DNA from: an uncultured Selenomonadaceae bacterium
GTDB taxonomy: Bacteria; Bacillota; Negativicutes; Selenomonadales; Selenomonadaceae
Direction: 5' to 3'
Assembly: GCA_905235425.1 (NCBI GenBank)
Contig: CAJOKY010000019.1
Span: 1 to 16,175, forward strand
DNA length: 16,175 nucleotides
Numbering within the stretch: position 1 is the first letter of the stretch; each line of letters begins with the position of its first letter. Both the position numbers and the translations under genes were made by a program. Of the stretch, positions 1-6,985 are shown piece after piece. The notes under the pieces are model-generated. The model was given only the letters and a program-made list of their open reading frames with translations, was not told the origin of the DNA and did not search any database.

Positions 1-830
1 GACTGCAAAAAATTTTCCATGCCGCCGTACGGTAACAAAGAGACTAAGCGCGAGTCACGATATCTTACAATGCCGTCGTCAAATTCGTCATTGGTATCAT
101 GCTTTTTAAAAACTTCAACGGTACGCGCTTTTGTGCCGTCAGCATTGCCGCGATTTATTTTTTGTTCGTACTCTTCAAAAGACTTTGTATGATAATGATT
201 TATCACAATTTTTTCCGCCGTCTTATCTTCGTTGAAAGGTCCGATAAAAAATTTTCCCGTCTCATTAACCGCGTTGACACCGTCTAAGTAAACGGCGTAA
301 TGAGGATTGGGGAAAAATTTTATCTTGCGGGGATTGGCAATGATTTTGACGTGCTGATTTACTTTAGAATCACGCGCAGTGAACCTGTCCAAAACGCCGC
401 GACTTAAATCAGCCTTTGTATGATGATTTGAGCCGAATAAGCGCCAATTTACACCAAGAGAACCGGCAGTAGGATTATCGCCTGTCACTTCGTCGACAAT
501 TTCAGCTATCGTCGACTTGCTCTTTGGAAAAATAAATTCGTCGCCGTCAATCCACGTCATGTATCGGCATAAAAATTTATATTGCAGTGCGTCATTATAA
601 GCCTCGTACTGCCGCGCCTGTCCCGGATAAAATGTATATGTGACAATTCCCGCGTCAATGTATGGCTGTAAAACTTCTTTCAAGTTGTCGGGACTTTCAT
701 TATCGTACAAAAAAAAATGATCTGCGCCTGCCAAAAGATGATAGTCCAACCACTCCTTCACGTACGGCGCTTCATTTTTCAAAATCGCGACAACGGCTAA
801 ATCATACACGAATAAATTTTTGTCAACCAT
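1..830 (-). CDS. Glycosyltransferase, GT92/GT2-like (partial, 3' end outside window)
   Basis: The complement reads 276 codons without a stop from an ATG at 828-830 to the window edge, so the C-terminus is missing. Near the N-terminus is VAILKNEAPYVKEWLDYH (about residues 14-31), then a DHFFLYDNESPDN segment (37-49). Both are typical of the GT92/DUF23 and related GT2 families, in which an (I/V)xKNE motif starts the nucleotide-sugar fold. WIDGDEFIF at 93-101 supplies the DxD-type metal and sugar-nucleotide site. HYHTKSFEEYEQKINRGNAD (about 212-231) matches the late conserved block. The family transfers sugars to surface polysaccharides or glycans in the cytoplasm; the acceptor here is unknown. 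It is the only minus-strand gene. A purine-rich stretch (GGGG, about 836-843 on the complement) may be its weak ribosome site. Family assignment is firm, function generic. Confidence 0.85.
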   Translation of the reverse strand, partial: MVDKNLFVYDLAVVAILKNEAPYVKEWLDYHLLAGADHFFLYDNESPDNLKEVLQPYIDAGIVTYTFYPGQARQYEAYNDALQYKFLCRYMTWIDGDEFIFPKSKSTIAEIVDEVTGDNPTAGSLGVNWRLFGSNHHTKADLSRGVLDRFTARDSKVNQHVKIIANPRKIKFFPNPHYAVYLDGVNAVNETGKFFIGPFNEDKTAEKIVINHYHTKSFEEYEQKINRGNADGTKARTVEVFKKHDTNDEFDDGIVRYRDSRLVSLLPYGGMENFLQ

Positions 831-865
831 AATTTCAACCCCAAATTTCAATAAAAAAACTTTAA

Positions 866-894
866 TTGAAAATATTTGTACATTGTGCTATCAT
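866..894 (+). promoter_or_regulatory. Candidate sigma-70-type promoter for the cstA-like gene
   Basis: TTGAAA (866-871) and TATCAT (889-894) have a 17-base spacer, and a TGC extended -10 (886-888) precedes the hexamer. The predicted start is about 901. The leader to the TTG start at 972 is about 70 bases and contains the stem-loop at 920-955. Confidence 0.55.
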
Positions 895-909
895 AAAAAT
901 GTTTAAAAA

Positions 910-938
910 ATTTTAGCATATCAAGCATAAAATCGCAA
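910..938 (-). promoter_or_regulatory. Candidate promoter for the minus-strand glycosyltransferase
   Basis: On the complement, TTGCGA (938-933) and TAAAAT (915-910) are separated by 17 bases, and a TGC extended -10 lies directly upstream of TAAAAT. The predicted start near 903 leaves a leader of about 73 bases before the ATG. It faces the + strand promoter at 866-894. Read from sequence only. Confidence 0.4.
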
Positions 939-955
939 TTACGATTCGGCTTGAT
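920..955 (+). promoter_or_regulatory. Leader stem-loop upstream of the cstA-like gene
   Basis: ATCAAGC (920-926) pairs with GCTTGAT (949-955). Inside it ATCG (932-935) pairs with CGAT (942-945). The structure ends five bases before the ribosome site AGAGGTGA (961-968). It could be an operator dyad or a translational control hairpin. It also covers the -35 of the opposing promoter. Role inferred. Confidence 0.35.
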
Positions 956-971
956 TAGTCAGAGGTGAAGT

Positions 972-2402
972 TTGATGATAACTTTTTTAGCGGCATTGGC
1001 GGCGCTTTTTATCGGCTTTTTTATCTACGGAAAAATTGTTGATAATTTTTTCAAGCCTACAGATGCGCCTACACCTGCAGTAACAAAAAATGACGGCGTG
1101 GACTTTGTACCGTTGCCGACATGGAAAGTATTTTTAATTCAGCTTTTGAATATCGCGGGACTTGGACCGATATTCGGCGCAGTAGGAGGAGCAATTTGGG
1201 GACCATGCGTCTATCTTTGAATAGTAGGCGGTACGATTTTTGCAGGCGGCGTTCACGACTATTTAGCGGGAATGATATCACTGCGCGAAGACGGCAAAAG
1301 TTTATCGGAAATTGTCGGTAAATACTTGGGCGAAAAGCCGCTGATGTTAATGCGAGTATTTCTAGTGCTGCTCTTAATTTTACTAAGTGCGGTATTCGCG
1401 GTAGGTCCTGCGGGACTTTTGAAAATGTTGACAGGATTTAACGTAACGATTTTACTTTTAGGAATTTTAGCGTACTATTTCTTAGCAACGCTCCTTCCGA
1501 TTGATAAAATTATCGGGCGATTCTATCCGATTTTTGGAATTTGTTTCATACTCATGGCGCTGGGAATTATGGGCGGAATGCTTTTTAATGAAAGCGCGGC
1601 AATGCCTGAAATGCAACTGGCAAATTTGCATCCTAAAGGCGACGAAATGCCTATTTATCCGCTGATGTTCATAACCGTAGCTTGCGGCGCGATAAGCGGC
1701 TTTCACGCTACACAGTCACCGTTAATGTCACGTTGCTTGAAGAGTGAAAAATTGGCGCGTCCGGTATTTTACGGCGCAATGATTTCTGAAGGCGTTATAG
1801 CGTTAATTTGGGCGGCGGCGGCTGTAACTTTCTTTCACGGTACAGATGCACTTGCTACAGAAATGAATGCTCACGGTGCAGGCGGCGTCGTATATCAAAT
1901 TACAGGCGGTTTTCTCGGCGACGGTATCGGTATGATTTTAGCGATGATTGGCGTTGTAGTTTGTCCGATAACTTCAGGCGATACGGCTTTAAGATCTGCG
2001 CGATTGATTTTGTCTGACTGGTTTAAAAAGCCGCAGGATAAAATAAAAAATCGTTTGATGTTTGCAATGCCGCTGATACTTTTAACGGGCATTATCACTC
2101 AATTAGATTTCAATGCTGTTTGGCGTTACTTCGCGTGGGTAAACCAATCAATAGCCACAATTATGTTGTGGACCGGCGCGATTTATATGGTACAGAAATT
2201 AGAGGGCAAGGCGTATTTCGCGGCGCTTATCCCCGCAGTTTGCATGACGGCTGTCACGACAACATACATACTCTACGCGCCGGAAGGTCTGCGACTTCCA
2301 TTAACGATTTCAACTTCTGTAGGTTTAATCTGCGCGGCAATTTGTTTAGTACAATTTTTGCGTAACCGTAACCAAGTCGGTATAGCGTCAGCATCTTCAT
2401 AA
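972..2402 (+). pseudogene. cstA: CstA-family carbon starvation transporter with in-frame TGA
   Basis: This is one continuous reading frame of 476 residues interrupted by a single TGA at 1218-1220 (codon 83). The TTG start at 972 follows AGAGGTGA (961-968); ATG at 975 is an alternative. The protein is a polytopic membrane protein with many hydrophobic helices. The block around codons 65-105 reads GPIFGAVGGAIWGP, then CVYL-stop-IVGGTIFAGG, then VHDYLAGMISLREDG. This matches the CstA family, where the interrupted position is Trp (xLWIV). The rest is intact to the TAA at 2400-2402, with no frameshift. CstA/BtsT proteins import peptides or pyruvate under carbon limitation; the substrate here is unknown. 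The 476-residue size fits the short CstA forms rather than the roughly 700-residue E. coli proteins. A TGG to TGA change would explain the break; readthrough or a sequencing error are alternatives. An in-frame ATG at 1272 could restart translation, but the product would lack the first helices. Confidence 0.85.
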
Positions 2403-2418
2403 ACATAAGCGTCGGAGA

Positions 2419-2659
2419 CCCGCGACTTCAGTCGTGGGAGTAGATTCACATTCACTTCCTTTCTTCTTGACTTTTTTTTAAATTAATGTACGCTTACAAA
2501 GTATTCGGTCGGCAATGTAGATATAGCGTTGACGGATTGAATCTCGGCAGAAATCCGATACCCGCGCCGTCGTAAAATCTACAGCGTTAAGGCGTCAGAA
2601 TAGCGAGACACAGATAATGGGCTTGGACAAGCCCGCGACTTTGGTCGTGGGTAGTTGAC
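2419..2659 (+). mobile_element. Probable IS200/IS605-type end remnant with paired hairpins
   Basis: Two hairpins differ only in the loop: CCCGCGAC-TTCA-GTCGTGGG at 2419-2438 and CCCGCGAC-TTTG-GTCGTGGG at 2632-2651, in the same orientation. The second is followed by TAG and TTGAC (2655-2659), the first by AGTAGATTCAC. This layout, a CGCGACTTnnGTCGTG palindrome a few bases before a TTGA- or TTCA-type pentamer, resembles the right end of IS605-family elements such as ISDra2, where the TnpB guide RNA ends. A third hairpin, GGGCTT-GGAC-AAGCCC (2619-2634), overlaps the second. About 190 bases lie between the outer hairpins without a convincing reading frame, so there is no transposase or TnpB. I infer a decayed or non-autonomous element, possibly two nested insertions. 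Nothing else is seen in this 281-base gap. Confidence 0.5.
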
Positions 2660-2683
2660 ATACACTAATTATAGGAGAAAATT

Positions 2684-3355
2684 TTGTTAATACTCGGAAT
2701 AGAAACTTCGACACGAGCGGCAGGCGTCGCATTAATATCAGAAGAAAAAATTTTAGCTGAAATTTCGCAGGAATCAAAACTGTATCATTCTGAAAATCTT
2801 CTGCCGCAAATTGAACAGGTTTTAAAAATTGCAAACGTTGAAAAAGTTGACGCGGTCGCCGTAAGCTTGGGACCGGGTTCATTTACCGGCTTGAGAATAG
2901 GTCTTGCGGCGGCTAAGGCGCTTGCCTACGCATGGCAGGTAAAAATCATCGGCGTACCGACACTTCAAGCGCTTGCCTGTCACTTCCCGCGTAGTAATGC
3001 AAAAATTATTCCGCTTATCGACGCACAAAAAAATTCCGCCTATGTGCAGACATTTAAAAATGCCGAGCCGCTTGACGAAGTTAAGGTTAAACCTATAGCC
3101 GACATTTTAAAACAGGTCAGTGAATTAGGCGAAGAAATAATTTTATGCGGCGACGTGTTAAGTAAAATTAAAGGTGAACTTCCTGCTAACGTAAAATTCG
3201 CGCCGATAAATTTAAGAATGCCCCGCGCAGTCAACGTCGCACTTTGCGGAAAAGATTTACTTGACGCCGGTAAAGAAAGCAATGTTATGAATTTGGAGCC
3301 GCTGTATTTAAGGCGTTCGGAGGCGGAAATATTATGGGACAAACGCCACAAGTGA
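2684..3355 (+). CDS. tsaB: tRNA threonylcarbamoyladenosine biosynthesis protein TsaB
   Basis: TsaB is a non-catalytic ASKHA-fold partner of TsaD. With TsaE the complex adds the threonylcarbamoyl group to A37 of ANN-decoding tRNAs in the cytoplasm. At 223 residues it has the usual TsaB length. It opens with LILGIETSTRAAGVAL (residues 2-17) and carries the hallmark SLGPGSFTGLRIGLAAAKAL (61-80). The TTG start at 2684 follows AGGAG (2673-2677) at good spacing. The gene ends in TGA and overlaps rimI by 22 bases, so the two are translationally coupled, as in many Bacillota. Neither tsaE nor tsaD is in the window. The candidate IS605 remnant ends about 25 bases before the start, so the promoter may lie in or beyond it; I see no convincing one. 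Confidence 0.95.
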   Translation: MLILGIETSTRAAGVALISEEKILAEISQESKLYHSENLLPQIEQVLKIANVEKVDAVAVSLGPGSFTGLRIGLAAAKALAYAWQVKIIGVPTLQALACHFPRSNAKIIPLIDAQKNSAYVQTFKNAEPLDEVKVKPIADILKQVSELGEEIILCGDVLSKIKGELPANVKFAPINLRMPRAVNVALCGKDLLDAGKESNVMNLEPLYLRRSEAEILWDKRHK

Positions 3356-3786
3356 CTTTCCGAAAAATGACGGTGAAAGACGTTTTCGACGTTGCCGAAA
3401 TTGAATTTAACAGCTTTAATCTTCCTTGGACGCTTGAAGATTTTTGGTACGAGACTGTACGCAAAGATTCTGAAAGTGTTGTCGGTGAGATTGAAGGGAA
3501 AATTGTTGCGTATGCCTGCGTGTGGATAAGTTTCGGCGAGGCGGACGTTGCCAATATCGCGGTTGAAAAAAATTATCGCGGTAAAGGTATCGGCACAAAA
3601 CTTTTCGCTGAAATTATTCGTCGAATAAAACTGCGCGACGTAAATGGCATAACGCTTGAAGTTCGCGTAAGCAACACGGCGGCGATTAAGCTTTATGAAA
3701 AATTTGGACTGCGCGGCGTCGGGGTGCGTAAGGGCTATTATGAAGACGGCGAAGACGCGCTGATTATGTGGAATACTAAGATTTAG
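3334..3786 (+). CDS. rimI: Ribosomal protein S18 alanine N-acetyltransferase RimI-like (GNAT)
   Basis: This 150-residue GNAT-fold enzyme is predicted to transfer acetyl from acetyl-CoA to a protein N-terminus, classically Ala1 of S18. The acetyl-CoA loop is YRGKGIGTKL (81-90), preceded by the VANIAVEKN strand. LEVRVSNTAAIKLYEKFGL (108-126) is the RimI signature. Glu109 and Tyr121 fall where the family's general base and acid are expected. ATG at 3334 follows GGAGG (3319-3323) inside the 3' end of tsaB, which supports this start over the downstream Met12. Position next to tsaB is the standard arrangement. The stop codon TAG (3784-3786) abuts the heptamer array that begins at 3787. Confidence 0.92.
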   Translation: MGQTPQVTFRKMTVKDVFDVAEIEFNSFNLPWTLEDFWYETVRKDSESVVGEIEGKIVAYACVWISFGEADVANIAVEKNYRGKGIGTKLFAEIIRRIKLRDVNGITLEVRVSNTAAIKLYEKFGLRGVGVRKGYYEDGEDALIMWNTKI

Positions 3787-3871
3787 TTAGTAGTGAGTAG
3801 TAAGTTAGTGAGTAGTTGTTAGTGAGTAGTTAATAGTTAATAGTTAATACCTACCCTCTACCCTCTAACAC
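3787..3871 (+). repeat. Tandem heptamer array A (rimI-rph gap)
   Basis: Seven-base units follow the rimI stop: TTAGTAG, TGAGTAG, then after one extra base TGAGTAG, TTGTTAG, TGAGTAG, TTAATAG twice, TTAATAC, CTACCCT twice and CTAACAC. The 7-bp phase holds from 3809 to 3871 while the unit changes. The rest of this 278-base gap (3872-4064) holds only the rph promoter region. Confidence 0.8.
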
Positions 3872-3948
3872 GAAGATTTTTATAAAGTCAACCGCGTGTG
3901 AATAAGCTGATTCGTCAAAAATTTTTACTCGTATAAACCATAAAAAAA

Positions 3949-3977
3949 TTTCAATATTCGTCTGAAAGTGCTATAAT
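3949..3977 (+). promoter_or_regulatory. Candidate promoter for the rph operon
   Basis: A perfect TATAAT (3972-3977) has an extended -10 TGC (3969-3971). The -35 at 17-base spacing is the weak TTTCAA (3949-3954), which an extended -10 can tolerate. It shares the GTGCTA core with the promoter at 866-894. The leader to the TTG start at 4065 is about 80 bases. Confidence 0.6.
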
Positions 3978-4064
3978 TCGTTGAGAAAATTTAACGATAC
4001 TTTTTTAAGTCACTATCGGACGAAATTTTTATTTTCAAAATAATTTAGGATAGAGGTAGAAAAA

Positions 4065-4805
4065 TTGAACAGAATTGACGGACGACGCGCAGATCAATTA
4101 CGCCCCGTGTTTTTGGAACGACATTTTCAAATGCATCCGGCAGGCTCGGCAATTATCGAAGTAGGCAACACAAAAGTTATCTGCGCGGCGACGGTTGAAG
4201 ATAAAGTGCCGCCGTTTTTGAAAGGCACGGGTACAGGTTGGATTACGGCGGAATATTCAATGTTGCCTGGCTCGACAATGCCGCGTTCAATTCGTGACAG
4301 AGGCGGTAAAATTAATGGACGCAATACAGAAATTCAGCGGCTTATCGGCAGGGCTCTTCGTTCAGTGACGGATTTAACTAAGATAGGCGAAAGAACTATA
4401 ACTATTGACTGCGACGTACTTCAGGCGGACGGCGGCACGCGGACGGCGTCGATAACCGGCGCATTTGTGGCGCTTGTTGAGGCTTGCAACACGATTTATG
4501 AAGAGGGAAATATTTTTCCCGTAACAGATTTTGTTGCTGCAATTTCTGCCGGTATTTCACCTTCCGGCGAAAAAATTTTAGATTTAAATTACTCTGAAGA
4601 TTATGAGACGCTTGCTGATTGCAACGTTGTAAAAACCGGTGCAGGTGAGTTTGTTGAAATTCAAATTACAGGCGAAAAAAAATCCTTCTCCCGCGCAGAT
4701 TTAAACGACATTTTAGATTTGGCGGAAAAGGGTATTGATGAACTCTTCGACATACAAAAAGACGCGCTGAAAGAATTGGTGTGGCGCGTAGGGCAGATTA
4801 GTTAG
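4065..4805 (+). CDS. rph: Ribonuclease PH
   Basis: RNase PH is a phosphorolytic 3'-5' exoribonuclease that trims tRNA 3' ends, working as a hexameric ring in the cytoplasm. The 246 residues match the family length. It opens with RIDGRRADQLRPV (3-15) and contains GTGTGWITAEYSMLPGST (55-72), RNTEIQRLIGRALRSV (87-102) and CDVLQADGGTRTASITGA (115-132). These include the conserved arginines and the phosphate and active-site residues. TTG at 4065 follows AGAGGT (4052-4057). It is the first gene of a run with rdgB, the classic rph-rdgB pairing. The stop TAG (4803-4805) lies inside the first heptamer of the next array. Confidence 0.96.
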   Translation: MNRIDGRRADQLRPVFLERHFQMHPAGSAIIEVGNTKVICAATVEDKVPPFLKGTGTGWITAEYSMLPGSTMPRSIRDRGGKINGRNTEIQRLIGRALRSVTDLTKIGERTITIDCDVLQADGGTRTASITGAFVALVEACNTIYEEGNIFPVTDFVAAISAGISPSGEKILDLNYSEDYETLADCNVVKTGAGEFVEIQITGEKKSFSRADLNDILDLAEKGIDELFDIQKDALKELVWRVGQIS

Positions 4806-4891
4806 TAGTTAGTAAGTAGTGAATAGTAAGTAGTGAGTAGTGAGTAGTTGAAAAATACTACTTACTATTAACTACTTACTACTTACTAAAG
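4801..4891 (+). repeat. Tandem heptamer array B with internal strand switch (rph-rdgB gap)
   Basis: Thirteen consecutive 7-base units run in unbroken phase: GTTAGTA twice, AGTAGTG, AATAGTA, AGTAGTG twice, AGTAGTT, GAAAAAT, ACTACTT, ACTATTA, ACTACTT twice, ACTAAAG. After the GAAAAAT unit the array continues as its own reverse complement. Bases 4814-4834 therefore pair with 4857-4877 at 20 of 21 positions, giving a long potential stem-loop. The rph stop codon is in the first unit. Confidence 0.85.
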
Positions 4892-4919
4892 TTAATGAGT
4901 AGTTTTAGAGGTTTGCACA

Positions 4920-5510
4920 GTGAAAAAAATTTTAATTGCTACAAAAAATGTCGGCAAGCTTAAAGAAATTAAGGCGGCATTTGCTGAATTGAACGCAGAA
5001 ATTTTATCTTTGACAGATTTTGAAAATTTACCTGACGCGGTAGAAGACGGAATGACTTTTGAAGAAAATGCGCGTATTAAAGCCAAATTTTTTAACAAGC
5101 TTACCGGGATTGCCTGCCTTGCTGATGATTCCGGCTTGGAAGTCGACGCCTTAAACGGTGCGCCCGGCGTAAAATCTGCGCGCTTTGCAGGTTATCATGC
5201 CGATGACGGCACTAATAATGTACATCTTTTGGACGAGCTTAAAAAAATCGGTGTTACAGAATCACCTGCAGATTATCGTTGTTCATTGATTTTTATCGAC
5301 ACAGACGGCAGTGAAATTTCTGCGGATGGAATTATTAACGGCACTATAAAAATTACGCCGCGCGGCAACGGCGGTTTTGGTTACGATCCATATTTTTATG
5401 TAAGCGATTCAAAGACTATGGCAGAGCTTACACCTGCTGAAAAAGACGAGATAAGTCATCGCGGTGAGGCTCTACGAAAAATTTTACCTAAATTAAAAGA
5501 TCTATTTTAA
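4920..5510 (+). CDS. rdgB: XTP/dITP diphosphatase (non-canonical purine NTP pyrophosphatase, RdgB/HAM1)
   Basis: RdgB hydrolyses dITP, XTP and ITP to monophosphates and so keeps deaminated purines out of DNA and RNA. The 196 residues match the family. ILIATKNVGKLKEIKAAF (4-21) is the N-terminal signature, with the substrate-binding T/SxxNxxK motif. CLADDSGLEVDALNGAPGV (66-84) holds the catalytic acidic pair. ARFAGYHADDGTNN (87-100), GGFGYDPYFY (151-160) and ISHRGEALRK (178-187) complete the site. The GTG start at 4920 follows AGAGG (4907-4911). It lies downstream of rph across the repeat array. Only one base separates its stop from the next start. Confidence 0.96.
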   Translation: MKKILIATKNVGKLKEIKAAFAELNAEILSLTDFENLPDAVEDGMTFEENARIKAKFFNKLTGIACLADDSGLEVDALNGAPGVKSARFAGYHADDGTNNVHLLDELKKIGVTESPADYRCSLIFIDTDGSEISADGIINGTIKITPRGNGGFGYDPYFYVSDSKTMAELTPAEKDEISHRGEALRKILPKLKDLF

Positions 5511-5511
5511 A

Positions 5512-6366
5512 ATGAACTTGACACGAAGAAAATTTTTAAAACTCACCGGCTTTACGCTAATCAATGCGGGACTTTTTGGCATTGATACCGGCTGTGGCTT
5601 TGCACCCCAAATTTCTGATGGCAATTTTGTAAAAGATTGGGCGACGTTGCAAATAGACGACATACCGATTGAATATAACGATAAAAATTACAGCCGCGTC
5701 CTTGCGATCGGTGACATTCACGGAAATTATACGCGCTTTATGTCAATGTATAATAAAGTTGAAGTTACGGAAAATGACTTGGTGATTTTTCTGGGCGACT
5801 ACATTCAAGGTGATAAAGTCGGTGAAGATTTAAAAACTTTGCAATGGCTTATGCCAAATAATGAAAAGTCAAACTTCATAATGTTAAGCGGCAATATGGA
5901 ACGTGAAGCGCTGAAAGATTGTTTTAACGACGACGGCACTTTAAAAGAAAATCTCGATAAAAAATGGGCGTTTGCAGAGGGGTTGAAGGTTCATAACTTC
6001 CCGCAGTTTACTAAAAAAGTTTTCGACTTTATGTCAAATTTAAAATTCTATTTCCGCATTACGATTGACGGCAAAAAGTTTATATTTTGTCACGCAGGAA
6101 TTAAAGACGGCGTGGCAATGGAAGATCAGAATGAATTTACACTTATGTTTAACAAAGAATTTTACAAGGAGTATGAAGGCGATAAAATAGTTGTGATAGG
6201 ACATCGCCCTGTTCAAACTGTCTACGGCAAAGATGTTAATGTACCGGTGAAAGTTCCCGACCGAAATATTTTAATGCTTGACACTCGCTGTAAAAGATTG
6301 CACGGTTATTCTTCCTGCGTAAACATTTTGACAGGCGAATTTTGGCAGAGTGACAAAGACTGGTAA
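5512..6366 (+). CDS. Metallophosphoesterase, PPP-like, with Tat-type N-terminus
   Basis: This is a 284-residue calcineurin-like phosphoesterase. Metal-site motifs appear in order: GDIHG (67-71), GDYIQGD (95-101), GNME (127-130), CHAGI (193-197) and GHRP (230-233). The order and spacing resemble PPP Ser/Thr and ApaH-type phosphatases, but GDxxDRG has become GDYIQGD and the GNHE histidine is Met. Substrate and rate may therefore differ from classic PPP enzymes. The N-terminus, LTRRKFLKLTGF (3-14) followed by a hydrophobic stretch and Cys28, looks like a twin-arginine leader, suggesting export or membrane anchoring. The residue at -3 of a possible lipobox is Asp, so a lipoprotein is doubtful. 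ATG at 5512 is one base after the rdgB stop and I see no strong ribosome site, so translation probably couples to rdgB. Substrate unknown. Confidence 0.8.
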   Translation: MNLTRRKFLKLTGFTLINAGLFGIDTGCGFAPQISDGNFVKDWATLQIDDIPIEYNDKNYSRVLAIGDIHGNYTRFMSMYNKVEVTENDLVIFLGDYIQGDKVGEDLKTLQWLMPNNEKSNFIMLSGNMEREALKDCFNDDGTLKENLDKKWAFAEGLKVHNFPQFTKKVFDFMSNLKFYFRITIDGKKFIFCHAGIKDGVAMEDQNEFTLMFNKEFYKEYEGDKIVVIGHRPVQTVYGKDVNVPVKVPDRNILMLDTRCKRLHGYSSCVNILTGEFWQSDKDW

Positions 6367-6370
6367 GTTG

Positions 6371-6398
6371 AATTAAGAATTAAGAATTAAGAATTAAA
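6371..6398 (+). repeat. Tandem heptamer array C (AATTAAG x4)
   Basis: Three exact AATTAAG units and one AATTAAA sit between the two phosphoesterase genes, starting five bases after the upstream stop codon. The same unit recurs at 13092-13126. Confidence 0.85.
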
Positions 6399-6427
6399 AT
6401 ATTTAAGCTGACAAAGGTGGTGATAAC

Positions 6428-6910
6428 GTGTATATAGGATTAATCAGCGACACACACGGAAGTTGGGCGGCAATAGATAAAGCAATAAGCATTGCGCCAA
6501 AAATGGATATGTGGTTACATATGGGAGATTGTACGCCGGACGCTGAATATTTACAGTCGCTTGTAGAGGTTCCGGTTTATGGAGTTGCCGGAAATTGTGA
6601 TTGGCCCACAAGTGGCACTTGCTATGAAAGGTTGGTGGAAGTTGCCGAGCATAAAATTTTTATAACGCACGGACATAATTACGGCGTACGTTACACGCAG
6701 GAATATATTATGGAGGCGGCAGAATCGCAGGGCGCAGACATTGCAGTTTTCGGACATACTCACATTGTGGAATATATTACGGGCTCGCCATTGATTTTAA
6801 ATCCCGGCAGTGCTGCGCGTCCACGTGACGATCAGCGCGGTTCATTTATGATTATGGAGCTTAATCCCCATGTAGAACCGAAAATTACAGTGATTCGTAT
6901 GAAATATTAA
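6428..6910 (+). CDS. yfcE: YfcE/MJ0936-family metallophosphodiesterase
   Basis: This 160-residue cytoplasmic phosphodiesterase belongs to the compact YfcE/MJ0936 family, which needs divalent metals. The five motifs are complete: SDTHG (7-11), MGD (32-34), GNCD (55-58), THGH (80-83) and GHTH (109-112). NPGSAARPR (125-133) is the usual closing motif. The E. coli homologue hydrolyses phosphodiester model substrates, and the physiological substrate of the family is unclear. GTG at 6428 follows AAAGGTGG (6413-6420). It is the last gene of the rph-rdgB run; the stem-loop at 6947-6979 probably ends transcription. The symbol is by family resemblance only. Confidence 0.88.
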   Translation: MYIGLISDTHGSWAAIDKAISIAPKMDMWLHMGDCTPDAEYLQSLVEVPVYGVAGNCDWPTSGTCYERLVEVAEHKIFITHGHNYGVRYTQEYIMEAAESQGADIAVFGHTHIVEYITGSPLILNPGSAARPRDDQRGSFMIMELNPHVEPKITVIRMKY

Positions 6911-6946
6911 TGTACTTTTGGACTAATTCAAATTATGATTCATCAA

Positions 6947-6979
6947 AAAAATTTTCCTCGATTATGTCGGGGAATTTTT
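6947..6979 (+). terminator. Rho-independent terminator after yfcE-like gene
   Basis: TTCCTCGA (6954-6961) pairs with TCGGGGAA (6967-6974), with one G-T pair and a five-base loop. A-rich sequence upstream faces a T-run (6975-6979) downstream. It closes the rph-rdgB-phosphoesterase unit. Confidence 0.65.
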
Positions 6980-6985
6980 AATTTG

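Noticed and set aside
99..287. Small + strand open frame in the first 300 bases
   Set aside because: It lies opposite a clear glycosyltransferase on the minus strand and has no ribosome site or recognisable product.
972..1220. An independent 82-residue membrane protein ending at the TGA
   Set aside because: The frame continues directly into the rest of a CstA-family protein, and the break falls within a conserved block. It is better read as one interrupted gene.
1218..1220. TGA read as selenocysteine
   Set aside because: The family residue at this position is Trp, not Cys, and no obvious stem-loop follows immediately. Not formally excluded.
2655..2660. TTGACA as the -35 box of a tsaB promoter
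   Set aside because: No -10 sits at 16-18 bases; the next AT-rich hexamer is too close and the ribosome site follows at once. The bases are better explained as part of the IS605-like end.
3787..3871. Heptamer arrays as CRISPR
   Set aside because: Units are 7 bases with no spacers and no cas genes are present.
5590..5600. Lipobox at Cys28 of the PPP-like phosphatase
   Set aside because: The -3 position is Asp, which does not fit the lipoprotein consensus. The Tat-like leader is kept as the reading.
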